DNA of 16,343 nucleotides from Alphaproteobacteria bacterium (GCA_024279575.1 JAJRRJ010000153.1:1-16343), one strand, 5' to 3'; shown: positions 7,059-14,295, numbered from the stretch's first letter. Program-made: numbers and translations. Notes: generated by a model not told the origin, from the letters alone.

Positions 7059-7367
7059 CTAGGTATCGCTTTTGGATTCAGGCATCAGATCCATAAGCTT
7101 TACCTGTTCGAATTTGCGCAGCCAGCGCCCCGAAATCGCACGAAACGGAAGTGGGTTCAAATAGTGGTGGCGTTCGCGGCCCACCCGGCGCGAAACCACA
7201 AGCTCGGCTGTCTCAAGAATGGCCATGTGCTTGGCAGTCGCCTGCCGCGAAACGCTCAACCCCGCCGCCAACATCGACAAAGATTGGCCGCTCTGAGCGT
7301 GAATACGCTCCAACAATGTGCGCCTTGTACTATCCGCCAACGCCTGAAAAACCAGATTTGTGTCCAT
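7059..7367 (-). CDS. ArsR-family winged-helix repressor
   Basis: The 102 residues make a single winged-helix domain. LVFQALADSTRRTLLERI is the classic ArsR opening, SLSMLAAGLSVSRQATAKHM is the helix-turn-helix at about residues 29-48, and LVVSRRVGRERHHYLNP is the wing. No CxC metal-binding motif is present in the recognition helix, so a classical arsenic or metal sensor is unlikely. It is more like the metal-independent ArsR branch. It is the first gene of the four-gene minus-strand unit. A perfect palindrome inside the upstream promoter suggests autoregulation, and therefore control of yjbQ, the ankyrin lipoprotein and the permease. Confidence 0.88.
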   Translation of the reverse strand: MDTNLVFQALADSTRRTLLERIHAQSGQSLSMLAAGLSVSRQATAKHMAILETAELVVSRRVGRERHHYLNPLPFRAISGRWLRKFEQVKLMDLMPESKSDT

Positions 7368-7376
7368 AATTCCTGA

Positions 7377-7406
7377 ATTTTAGGCAACTAAGCAGTTGCG
7401 CGTCAA
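7377..7406 (-). promoter_or_regulatory. Promoter with internal operator for the ArsR operon
   Basis: On the minus strand TTGACG (7401-7406) and TAAAAT (7377-7382) are 18 bp apart. The spacer contains the perfect inverted repeat GCAACT-GCTT-AGTTGC (7384-7399), placed to block RNA polymerase. Transcription would begin only about 3 nt before the ArsR ATG, giving an almost leaderless message, although AGGA lies 4-7 nt upstream of that ATG. Confidence 0.55.
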
Positions 7407-7503
7407 GAGGCAATTTTGCAACTATTGAAATTGAATCACATCCTAAGCAACACTGGATAACTCTTTAAAATATTTCACTATTTTTTCCAGTCACCTCAAA
7501 TCA

Positions 7504-8202
7504 CTAACCCAACCATGATAAGGAACGTGTCAGAAACGCAGCGCCGTTTTCCCTTTGCCCCTCCCCATGCGCCATAACCACTTGTTTGGGGTCAAGCGCA
7601 AGAAGTCGATCCCGCTCGGCTCGTGGCTCAAATTTTTTGAAAAAACTCAATCGCCATTCAAGGGGGGCCTTGCCCTCCAGAATACCCCAGAACTTTGCCA
7701 GCCATACCTGCCAGCTGTGCCAATTTTTCTTCACAAATTCGGTAGAAAAATTTTCCGACAGATCAGCTAGAATTGCAGTGCTTGAAGCCCGATGGAAAAA
7801 CACCAGTTCGTCCATCGCCTTGGAACCGGTGAAGTGAAAAACCTTAATCACATCGCCCCAGCTTTGCGGCGCGCTTTTGCTTAGCGCCATTTCAAACTCC
7901 AGGTCGGTGCATTTATCAATGGTTGAGGCCGGCCCCCACAATTTTGCATCGGGAAATGCCCGATGCCAATCTTTCAAAAACAGATAGTGAATTTTGTTGG
8001 GGCTGACCAGGTGAGCAACCCCCCCCAACTCCTCAACCTCGCTTTTCAGCTCATCATCCATGGCCACAGGCGACCAGACCCATAAAGAAGCATCAGGCAG
8101 ACGAACAACAATCATACGGGTATTATAGGCAAAGCCGTAAAAGTCCACATTGCCACCCTCGCACAACCAGATATCCTGCCCGATTGATTGTAGCCGCTTC
8201 AC
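7504..8202 (-). CDS. DUF4336 domain protein (metallo-beta-lactamase-like fold)
   Basis: This 232-residue protein opens with IGQDIWLCEGGNVDFYGFAY, followed by TRMIVVRLPDASLWVWSPV, VAHLVSPNKIHYLFLKDW and PDAKLWGPAST, and closes with DPKQVVMAHGEG. These segments match DUF4336 proteins, which resemble a degenerate metallo-beta-lactamase; the full HxHxDH zinc motif is not present. No reaction is established. GTG 8202 is preceded by GGGAGAAAAGTT, a good ribosome binding site. It lies 69 nt downstream of the GyrI-like gene on the same strand and is probably the third gene of the PadR unit. Confidence 0.82.
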   Translation of the reverse strand: MKRLQSIGQDIWLCEGGNVDFYGFAYNTRMIVVRLPDASLWVWSPVAMDDELKSEVEELGGVAHLVSPNKIHYLFLKDWHRAFPDAKLWGPASTIDKCTDLEFEMALSKSAPQSWGDVIKVFHFTGSKAMDELVFFHRASSTAILADLSENFSTEFVKKNWHSWQVWLAKFWGILEGKAPLEWRLSFFKKFEPRAERDRLLALDPKQVVMAHGEGQRENGAAFLTRSLSWLG

Positions 8203-8271
8203 AACTTTTCTCCCGATATTGTCAGCTCAGACGTAGGTACACCCTGGAAGCGGTTCAAGCCCGTCAGAAAT

Positions 8272-8883
8272 TCACCTTTTTCGCACCGGCTGCCGTAAAG
8301 CAGTTTTCAGCTTTTCAGGGGCCACCCGGCGCGGATCGTTGAGATAAATTTCGTGGTGATGTCCATTTTCAACGAATCCGTTTGCCGGAATAAATTCCTT
8401 GTGCATCCTCTCAATCACCGGCCCCTCTTCGCTATAGGGGCCGATGTGCATTATCTGAACGCTTGTCCCCTCTTCAAACATTTCCATTCTCAGGCTGTCA
8501 GGCCGTGTCCCCAGTTTCTTTTCAGCCTTGGCTACACCTTCTTCAAACAGTTCATCACTCGTCCATTCAGGCAAAACAATCATCATCCGCCATTTCCATT
8601 TATCACGAATGTCATTCACAAAATCATCCATGTTATCGGCCCACCACAGCCCTTCGAGCGGGGCGGCGACAAAGTCTTTACCCATCTTTTTCTTGGCAAG
8701 ACACTTAATCGGATAGATAGTTGAATAAAGCCATTTCACCGCATTCATATAAATTTCATGGCCCGGGTCCCCCATGCCATCAACCATTACAAATTTCATA
8801 TTGGGTACATCAACAATCGAAAAATCCTTATGCGTCGGCTGATAAAGTTCCTTCAATTGCTTTTTGATATCAATTTTTTCCAT
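8272..8883 (-). CDS. GyrI-like small-molecule-binding protein
   Basis: From ATG 8883, which has GGAGAAG as a strong ribosome binding site, the product is 203 residues. It reads FSIVDVPNMKFVMVDGMGDP, then WLYSTIYPIK, GLWWADNMDDF, WKWRMMIVLPEW, VQIMHIGPYSEEGPVIERMH and HHEIYLNDPRRVAPEKLKT. These are the landmarks of stand-alone GyrI-like / AraC effector-binding-domain proteins, which bind or hydrolyse small hydrophobic compounds. The upstream extension to 9087 lies inside padR and is not used. It overlaps the 3' end of padR by 14 nt, so the two are translationally coupled. PadR next to a ligand-binding GyrI protein suggests a sensing or detoxifying pair; the ligand is unknown. Confidence 0.85.
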   Translation of the reverse strand: MEKIDIKKQLKELYQPTHKDFSIVDVPNMKFVMVDGMGDPGHEIYMNAVKWLYSTIYPIKCLAKKKMGKDFVAAPLEGLWWADNMDDFVNDIRDKWKWRMMIVLPEWTSDELFEEGVAKAEKKLGTRPDSLRMEMFEEGTSVQIMHIGPYSEEGPVIERMHKEFIPANGFVENGHHHEIYLNDPRRVAPEKLKTALRQPVRKR

Positions 8884-9439
8884 TTTCTTCTCCTTCAAAC
8901 AGTTCAGGTTTGCATTCCATATAATCCGCAGTTCGGTGTACCCACGCCAAATCCGCCTTGAGCTGGCTAAGGGAATAGTCGAACAGAGCTTCGACAAATT
9001 CGGGCAAAGGCAATTGTTCAAATTGAATGTTTTCAAGGCGCACAATTTCCGCTTCAAGCCTCTTTCCCCGCGTCCGCAAAGCGGCAATTGCAGCGCCCTT
9101 CTCCAACATGGGCCAATGGGCCATTCCCAACAGAACCGACGAATAAGCAGGACTACCCCCCTCCAGCGCCATCAGCGATTGTGCAGCCAAAGCCTGATAA
9201 CCAAAGCTCGTCGCTGAAAACACCTTGCGCGCCTTCGCTCCCTTAGGTTTTTTTGCGGCAACAAGCCCGCCCTTCTCCAGCCTTCCCAACACAAAATAAA
9301 TTGAAGAAAACCCGATTTGCGTCCACTCACGCATCCCGCGCTGCTCAATCACCTGCTCCAGCTGATAGCCATGGCGCGGCATTTCAGCCACCAGCCCAAG
9401 TAGCAACAATTCCGCATCGGTAAGTTTTTTTTCATTCAT
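8870..9439 (-). CDS. PadR-family transcriptional regulator
   Basis: The 189-residue protein has the PadR winged helix at the N-terminus: LTDAELLLLGLVAEMPRHGY, QIGFSSIYFVLGRLEKGGLV (recognition helix and turn), and a Lys-rich wing AAKKPKGAKARKVFSATSFG. A C-terminal helical region from about residue 95 (LEAEIVRLENIQFEQLPL...) should provide dimerisation. The first gene of a minus-strand unit with the GyrI-like and DUF4336 genes, it diverges from a GST-like gene. No ribosome binding site precedes ATG 9439; instead a perfect palindrome covers the start. Autorepression is likely. Confidence 0.88.
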   Translation of the reverse strand: MNEKKLTDAELLLLGLVAEMPRHGYQLEQVIEQRGMREWTQIGFSSIYFVLGRLEKGGLVAAKKPKGAKARKVFSATSFGYQALAAQSLMALEGGSPAYSSVLLGMAHWPMLEKGAAIAALRTRGKRLEAEIVRLENIQFEQLPLPEFVEALFDYSLSQLKADLAWVHRTADYMECKPELFEGEENGKN

Positions 9440-9456
9440 ATTCTAGCACTAGAATA
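9439..9456. promoter_or_regulatory. PadR operator candidate on the padR start codon
   Basis: TATTCTAG-CA-CTAGAATA is a perfect 8-2-8 inverted repeat whose end touches the padR ATG. Read toward padR it also supplies TATTCT, a possible -10 element. The GCACTAG core recurs at 9487-9493 within the putative GST promoter. Binding is inferred from position. Confidence 0.55.
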
Positions 9457-9484
9457 ATTCGAAATAAATTGCAACTCTGCCAGC

Positions 9485-9513
9485 TTGGCACTAGCCTTAT
9501 CCAACAATTAAAA
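9485..9513 (+). promoter_or_regulatory. Candidate promoter of the GST-like gene
   Basis: TTGGCA (9485-9490) and TTAAAA (9508-9513) are separated by 17 bp. The leader would be about 10 nt and would just include the GGAG ribosome binding site at 9520-9523. Confidence 0.35.
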
Positions 9514-9529
9514 ACTATTGGAGACCCAT

Positions 9530-10153
9530 ATGCTCACCCTGATCGGCTCCTCAAGATCCCGCGCTTTTCGTGTCCTCTGGCTTCTTGAAGAACTTCAGGT
9601 TCCCTATGAACTGATAGAGATATTCCCGCATGAGCCCAAGGCACTCGAATTGAACCCGTCCGGCAAAATTCCAATTCTCCAAACTGAAGGGCAGATCATC
9701 ACCGACAGTCTGGCTATCTGTAATTTTCTGGCTGACCGCCACAAAAAATTCACCTTCAAACCAGGCACCACCGAGCGCGCCCGGCAGGACAGTGTTTCCC
9801 TATTGGCCGCCAATGACATGGAGGCTCCGCTGTGGCTGCACCGCAAACATACTTTTAATTTGCCGCAAAAACAGCGCGTGCCGCAAATCCTTCTTGCTTG
9901 CAAAAAAGACTTTTCACAGGAGCTTAAAACCTTTGAAACCCGACTTGGGGACAACGCCTATGTCATGGGCGACACTTTCACCATTGCCGACATCATAACC
10001 ATGTTTGTGCTGGCCTGGGCCAAACTTATTGAATTTGAGATGGGGTCAGGCAAGGCCAGACACTATATGGAAAACCTCAAACAGCGCCCTGCCTATCAAA
10101 GGGCCGTTCAGATCAGACGCCAAAGCCGCCCGTTCTCCGAGATGAAGCGCTGA
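9530..10153 (+). CDS. Glutathione S-transferase family protein
   Basis: ATG 9530 follows GGAG by 6 nt and gives 207 residues; TTG 9518 is the ribosome-binding-site region, not the start. The N-terminal thioredoxin-like domain reads MLTLIGSSRSRAFRVLWLLE, LNPSGKIPIL (the cis-proline loop) and ITDSLAICNFLADR, equivalent to the ESxAI glutathione-binding turn with Asp for Glu. The helical C-terminal domain carries FTIADI, the conserved N-capping box. Ser in the SSRSR loop is the likely catalytic residue. It would conjugate or reduce electrophiles in the cytoplasm. The gene diverges from padR, and the shared operator region may link them. Confidence 0.88.
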   Translation: MLTLIGSSRSRAFRVLWLLEELQVPYELIEIFPHEPKALELNPSGKIPILQTEGQIITDSLAICNFLADRHKKFTFKPGTTERARQDSVSLLAANDMEAPLWLHRKHTFNLPQKQRVPQILLACKKDFSQELKTFETRLGDNAYVMGDTFTIADIITMFVLAWAKLIEFEMGSGKARHYMENLKQRPAYQRAVQIRRQSRPFSEMKR

Positions 10154-10763
10154 AATCGGGGCCTAGAAAAGTGGATTATCAATATCAAACAGTATAACAG
10201 CCTCGGCTTCCCTGTATGGCTGGTTCAACCGATTTGTTTCAACATATGTCATAAACAGCCTTTCAACAGAACTTTTTGCCACATCATTACCGAGCGCTCA
10301 CAGGATTGCCCACTTTCAAAAAGTGCCATCGCGACAGGGAATGCAAAATCGTGGATACAAACCCCTTATTTCTTGGACACTCAATTTCACCATCACAATA
10401 CACCGTTCGGAACAATGGCATTTTCTCGTAACCGGGGCGAGAAAACACCGCCTGGACAAATATCCATCGCTCACAAGACCAGCGATAGTTCAACCAGTAT
10501 CAAAGAATTTTAACGATGGTATCTGTTATCCAAAACACATTTTCATGGAGAGTTCCACAATTATCCATAACCCCGGCTGGCTTGGTGGACCGCCTTTTTG
10601 CCTGACACTTCTCCCCTCGCAAGTAATCGGGAAATCAGGAAAACCGCAAACACTCCAAATGCAGCAACACAATTCTACTGACGCAAATGTGAGAAGGTGC
10701 ACACATTATGCACCCACTTTTTCTGCTAATAAGGCCGACAGAAATCAAACAAGGAGCATATGA
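10154..10763. other. 610-bp gap with possible minus-strand gene remnant
   Basis: I see no intact gene. A 146-codon plus frame (10323-10763) has an unnatural composition and runs into the ribosome binding site of the next gene, so I reject it. On the minus strand, 10163-10282 encodes a plausible 39-residue tail (VAKSSVERLFMTYVETNRLN...AVILFDIDNPLF). A 68-codon frame (10493-10287) lies just upstream in another phase; together they could be a frameshifted remnant. I recognise no family. GGTGCA/TGCACC at 10696-10714 forms a small hairpin 50 bp before the DsbA-family gene. Confidence 0.3.
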
Positions 10764-11456
10764 ATGACCATCACCCGAAGAAATGCCCTGATAATGACGT
10801 CAGCAGCTTCTCTTGCCAGTTTTAGTGGAGTTTTCCCTGCTTTGGCTTATCACCCTAGTGTGCCAGGAGGCTCTTCAGCGCCCCAGGGACAAGTAAGCGA
10901 GGGCGTTTATGATGTTCATTCTCTGATGAACCCGAAAGGTTGGACCGACCGGGCAATTTTAGGTTCCCTCGACGCACCCGCAACACTCATTGAATACACC
11001 TCCCCCACCTGTCCCTTTTGTGCCTCCTTCCACAACGACACATACCCGCAACTTAAAACCGAATTTGTCGATACCGGAAAACTACGGCTTGTCGTGCGCC
11101 CGTTTATAAGAAACGTGCTCGATGCCGTTGTGTTTATGTTGGCAGATGTTGTGGGTGACGAGACCTATCATAATCTGCTGAACAGCTATTTTCGCACACA
11201 GCCCACCTGGTCCAGATCAGACACGCCTCGAGATGCAATTTTTGCGGTTGCACAGGAGTTTGGATTTACCCTTGAAAGCTTTGAAAGCGCCCTGACCAAT
11301 CAGGAACTTTTCGCCGGCATGGAAGAAACGCGCAATCAAGCGCGCGATGAATTCAACCTGACCGGAACTCCAACATTTTATATCAACGGCAAGATGCTTT
11401 CAGGGAACAGAAACCTTGAGCAGCTGGCAGCAGAAATCGAGCCGCTTCAAGTCTGA
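10764..11456 (+). CDS. Exported DsbA-family thiol:disulfide oxidoreductase
   Basis: The start is supported by AAGGAG 7-12 nt upstream. The 230-residue protein begins MTITRRNALIMTSAASLASF, a signal with a twin-arginine look, with cleavage near PALA (residue 28), so Tat export is possible. The thioredoxin fold starts near ILGSLDAPATLIEYTSPTCP; the active site is Cys83-Pro-Phe-Cys86. The cis-proline is Pro203 in TGTPTFYING. The inserted helical domain carries YFRTQPTW and AQEFGFTLESF. This is the DSBA-like thioredoxin_4 type common in alphaproteobacteria, which oxidises or repairs periplasmic thiols. It has its own gap on both sides and appears monocistronic. Confidence 0.88.
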   Translation: MTITRRNALIMTSAASLASFSGVFPALAYHPSVPGGSSAPQGQVSEGVYDVHSLMNPKGWTDRAILGSLDAPATLIEYTSPTCPFCASFHNDTYPQLKTEFVDTGKLRLVVRPFIRNVLDAVVFMLADVVGDETYHNLLNSYFRTQPTWSRSDTPRDAIFAVAQEFGFTLESFESALTNQELFAGMEETRNQARDEFNLTGTPTFYINGKMLSGNRNLEQLAAEIEPLQV

Positions 11457-11862
11457 TATCGCTAAAAATCTCGGTGACTTGTTACAACAACAGTCACCGA
11501 AACTGCGATTTGAATCAACCTCAACGCCCCCAATTGGCAGGGGCGAAAATTGGGATGCAGGTCATTCAACGAGATACAACAGGGTCCTTGAATGACAGTG
11601 GCAATTTTGTAAATACACATAATCGCTTACATCACCTGTAACCCGATATCGTGCACAACTCTGCCGCACGGCCTCTGCTTGACACCCCAAACATCAGCAC
11701 AATCACCACCTATTTCTGCTGACACATAGTCACCAGCACCATTGCGAGTATGGCAATCTCATTTTCCTCGCAGCCAATGCTCCCAATGCCATATTGCTGG
11801 CGATTTTTGCAACCGCAGGCAGTTTTTTGTTCATTCCATAGAGCCTTTGTATTATTTTATTG
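11457..11862. other. Gap with three perfect inverted repeats
   Basis: No convincing gene is present. CGGTGACT/AGTCACCG (11472-11479 and 11492-11499) is a perfect 8-bp stem; on the minus strand it is followed by AGATTTTTAG, so it could terminate the tetR transcript. GCCCC/GGGGC pairs at 11526-11544. GTCATTCAA/TTGAATGAC (11561-11569 and 11588-11596) is a perfect 9-bp repeat around an 18-nt loop. Short frames at 11730-11963 look like shadows. Confidence 0.5.
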
Positions 11863-12447
11863 TCATTGCAAAGCGGCACCCTCTGGATCAATAAGCACCA
11901 GGTCAAGCAACAGAAAAAGGTCCTTTTCCAGATCGCCCAGACTGACAAAATCAAGATGCTCAAGCCCGATCAACCCGGCATAAAGAATGCTGGCGCGGGA
12001 CGCACTTGCAGCTTCATCAAAGCCCACCTGCCCAAACAGCTCTTTTAAGAACTCCACCCGCCGCGCCTCAACTTTTTTAACGCTCTTCGATGCCAGTTTG
12101 TCATAACGCGCCCAGTCCCGAATTGCCGCCTCAGCAAGTAGTCCCCCATAATCCTCCCGCGCCTGGCGCACAGAAATTGCAATCAACGCCCTGAGTTGCG
12201 CACGCGCGCCTGATCTGGTTCCAGCCACGGTGTCGATCACCTCAAGCGTACCAAACGCGGCCCATTGCTTTAGCATTGCCTCTTTGAGCGCCCCGACATC
12301 CTTAAAATGCCAATAAAAAGAACCCTTGGAAACTTTTAGCTCCCGCGCAATGGCTTCAACACGAATGCCCTGCGGCCCGTGCTCCGTCAAAGCCCGAAAC
12401 CCTCCCTTTATCCAGTCCCCCGCATTAAGTGTGTTTTTCTTTGCCAT
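11863..12447 (-). CDS. TetR-family repressor
   Basis: From ATG 12447 the protein has 194 residues; the longer frame begins inside the promoter region and is not used. WIKGGFRALTEHGPQGIRVE leads into AIARELKVSKGSFYWHFKDV, the TetR helix-turn-helix at about residues 32-51. The variable ligand-binding domain follows, with a REDYGGLLAEAAIRDWARYD helix and an Ala-rich helix near the end (ASRASILYAGLIGLEHL). It diverges from two small membrane-protein genes. Two matching palindromes and overlapping promoters in the gap make it very likely that it represses both itself and those genes. The inducer is unknown. Confidence 0.9.
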   Translation of the reverse strand: MAKKNTLNAGDWIKGGFRALTEHGPQGIRVEAIARELKVSKGSFYWHFKDVGALKEAMLKQWAAFGTLEVIDTVAGTRSGARAQLRALIAISVRQAREDYGGLLAEAAIRDWARYDKLASKSVKKVEARRVEFLKELFGQVGFDEAASASRASILYAGLIGLEHLDFVSLGDLEKDLFLLLDLVLIDPEGAALQ

Positions 12448-12502
12448 AAAGTACCTGTCTCCACCGGAATGACAAAAAGCCACCAGCAATATTCACACCC
12501 TC

Positions 12503-12531
12503 ACCATACGCCAGCGTATTGACTCTGGCAA
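12503..12531 (-). promoter_or_regulatory. tetR promoter
   Basis: On the minus strand TTGCCA (12526-12531) and TATGGT (12503-12508) are 17 bp apart. The left operator lies within the spacer and -10 region, which fits autorepression. The leader before ATG 12447 would be about 50 nt. Confidence 0.5.
12505..12520. promoter_or_regulatory. TetR operator, left copy
   Basis: CATACGCCAGCGTATT contains the perfect inverted repeat ATACGC-CA-GCGTAT. It matches the second copy at 12544-12559 in the CATACG-C-N-A-N-CGTAT pattern, with centres 39 bp apart. It overlaps the tetR -10 and the -35 of the divergent promoter. Confidence 0.7.
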
Positions 12532-12547
12532 TCACCATCGATACATA
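12519..12547 (+). promoter_or_regulatory. Promoter of the DUF3995 pair
   Basis: TTGACT (12519-12524) and TACATA (12542-12547) are separated by exactly 17 bp, near the sigma-70 consensus. Each element touches one of the two TetR palindromes. Confidence 0.65.
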
Positions 12548-12559
12548 CGCTACCGTATG
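12544..12559. promoter_or_regulatory. TetR operator, right copy
   Basis: CATACG-CTAC-CGTATG is a perfect 6-4-6 inverted repeat overlapping the plus-strand -10 and the expected transcription start. It is the second copy of the site at 12505-12520. Confidence 0.7.
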
Positions 12560-12586
12560 GACATAATTTTCCCTGGAGCCACCTCG

Positions 12587-12997
12587 ATGAACGCCCCCAA
12601 AAAAACCTACCTCCAAATAAACATTGCTGTAACCGCCGCCGCCGCGCTTTCCGCGCTCACCCTTGCCGCTCACATTTTTGGCGGCGATCCACAATATCAT
12701 GTGCCCGCAATGGCCAGTAATCTAAACACTGAAGAAAAAGCCCTGTATTCAGTTCTCTGGCATGCGGTAACCGTAATTTTATTGCTAAATTCCCTCGCAT
12801 TGGGGATCGCCGCAAAAATCAAACCTTGTCGCTTGCCGCTGGTCTCTCTTGTTGCTGCACAATATGCGGGCTGGGGTATTTTATTTGTCTATTATGGACA
12901 AACACGCCTTGGAGAACTCTGGTCCCTACCCCAGTGGATTGCCTTTTTTCTCATCCCCACACTCGCCCTTTGGGGCCTGCGCAAAAAGGCAAGCTGA
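12587..12997 (+). CDS. Four-helix small membrane protein of unknown function
   Basis: ATG 12587 is chosen because GGAG lies 11 nt upstream, at the outer edge of the usual distance; the earlier frame start at 12557 lies in the operator. The 136-residue product has four hydrophobic helices: about 6-30 (INIAVTAAAALSALTLAAH), then LYSVLWHAVTVILLLNSLAL, LPLVSLVAAQYAGWGILFVY and LPQWIAFFLIPTLALWGL. An acidic loop with HIFGGDPQYHVP lies between helices 1 and 2, and a His in SVLWHA sits inside helix 2. I do not recognise a named family with certainty. The stop codon abuts the ATG of the DUF3995 gene, so they are expressed together under TetR control. Confidence 0.75.
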   Translation: MNAPKKTYLQINIAVTAAAALSALTLAAHIFGGDPQYHVPAMASNLNTEEKALYSVLWHAVTVILLLNSLALGIAAKIKPCRLPLVSLVAAQYAGWGILFVYYGQTRLGELWSLPQWIAFFLIPTLALWGLRKKAS

Positions 12998-13429
12998 ATG
13001 TTTATTATCGCGATATTAATTTCCTCGGTCCTGTTTATTACCGCCCTCATACATGTGGGATGGGGGCTTGGAATGCTTTGGCCCGCAACCAGCGAGCAAA
13101 TGCTGATTAAAACAGTAATCGGCAGCCCGGCTATTCAAAGCATGCCCGGCCCTGGGTTGACACTATTGGTAGCCGCCGGCATCGCAGCCGCCGGCGTGTG
13201 TGCCTTATGGGGCGCGCATGTGATTAACCTGCCTTTTGCTGACTGGATGCGCAAAGCCGCCCTGATTATACTGACTCTCATATTCGCAATCCGGGGTATT
13301 ATAACCTATCTTCCCATTGGTCCTCTGGCCAATTCCCTTGAACCATTCAAAACGCTGGACCAGACCTATTTCGCCCCCCTGATTTTGGCCATTGCAGCGG
13401 GATATGCAGTTATTTTATTTTCAAAGTAA
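12998..13429 (+). CDS. DUF3995 membrane protein
   Basis: The 143-residue protein has four membrane helices and the landmarks of DUF3995: an N-terminal ALIHVGWGLGMLWPATSEQ, a VIGSPAIQSMPGPGLTLLVA stretch, a third helix with FAIRGIITYLP, and EPFKTLDQTYFAPLILAIAA at the end. No function is known for the family. It starts directly after the TGA of the preceding gene with no spacer, so translation is coupled. Both genes sit behind a TetR-controlled promoter, a layout common for stress- or drug-responsive membrane proteins; that role is inference. Confidence 0.82.
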   Translation: MFIIAILISSVLFITALIHVGWGLGMLWPATSEQMLIKTVIGSPAIQSMPGPGLTLLVAAGIAAAGVCALWGAHVINLPFADWMRKAALIILTLIFAIRGIITYLPIGPLANSLEPFKTLDQTYFAPLILAIAAGYAVILFSK

Positions 13430-13581
13430 CTCCCCTTTCCCCGGAGTTGTGTTATCAGGCGGGACCCAGGCTCTGCCTTTTCACAACACCAACATTGAAA
13501 ATGTCTGCCACACTGAGAGCATCTTTGTGCAATAATTACATATTCGCACAGATATTATTCAAATGATTCCTGGGGAAAAAA

Positions 13582-14295
13582 ATGACCCAAAATGGCATTT
13601 TCAAATTTTCACTCGCGACTTTAGCTTTTTCCGCTTTTGCATTCGTGGGCAGTATCGCGGTGACACAGGAAACATCGCCAACATTCAAAATCTCACTGTT
13701 TGAAGCTGAAGGCTTTACTATCTCCAAAACCATTAATCTGGATGCTGATTTTGCAGCAAAAAATGAAGGGTTGGAAATTCTTGCCCCGTTCAAAATTTCT
13801 ATCCCCGAACAATCCGATATTACCCCCCTTTATAATGTGGGGGACGGCTCGACCGGCGAGATCCTGACAATATCCTTTGCCACCGGAAATAAGGAAACCC
13901 CCATTGAGGAACGAAAACTGGTAGAAAACATCCGTTTTGTAACCATGTCATTGCCACTGACTGACCCGACCGAACGACTGGACAATCTGGCAACCGTTAT
14001 CAAAAATCATATATTCGTAGCAGCAACAGACGGTTATGAACAAATCCAATATGTGGGCGCCAAATCCTCGACTGTTGGCGACTTGATTGTTCTTGAAGCC
14101 GTCGGCCAATATGTCGACCCTTCAATCGGGTTGATGCTGTTACACATTGTCGGTTATCCCAATCCAAATAACGCCAACTCGATTTTTGCTGTTTCCAGTA
14201 TTGTCGCCGACAAATTTGAATTTTCCACCTACGATGATTTGTCCCTTACCGGCGGTGGCAGAACCATGGCCAGCTTTGAATATATAGACGAATAA
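13582..14295 (+). CDS. Exported protein of unknown family
   Basis: The 237-residue product has an N-terminal hydrophobic signal (residues 7-26, FKFSLATLAFSAFAFVGSIA) and then a soluble, beta-rich, acidic body. I recognise no family. Visible segments are PTFKISLFEAEGFTISKTIN, LEILAPFKISIPEQSDITPL, DGSTGEILTISFATGNKE, ENIRFVTMSLPLTDPTERL, HIFVAATDGYEQIQYVGAKS and a C-terminal GGGRTMASFEYIDE. Only one sulfur-bridge-capable residue type is absent: there are no cysteines. GGGGAAAAAA before the ATG is an acceptable ribosome binding site. It is flanked by gaps of about 150 bp on each side and appears to be a single-gene unit; the periplasm is its expected location. Confidence 0.65.
   Translation: MTQNGIFKFSLATLAFSAFAFVGSIAVTQETSPTFKISLFEAEGFTISKTINLDADFAAKNEGLEILAPFKISIPEQSDITPLYNVGDGSTGEILTISFATGNKETPIEERKLVENIRFVTMSLPLTDPTERLDNLATVIKNHIFVAATDGYEQIQYVGAKSSTVGDLIVLEAVGQYVDPSIGLMLLHIVGYPNPNNANSIFAVSSIVADKFEFSTYDDLSLTGGGRTMASFEYIDE

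Noticed and set aside
8884..9087. N-terminal extension of the GyrI-like protein
   Set aside because: The extra residues lie inside padR in another frame, and the strong ribosome binding site is directly before ATG 8883.
10323..10763. 146-codon plus-strand ORF before the DsbA-family gene
   Set aside because: Composition is unlike real proteins, no ribosome binding site precedes it, and its end covers the ribosome binding site of the next gene.
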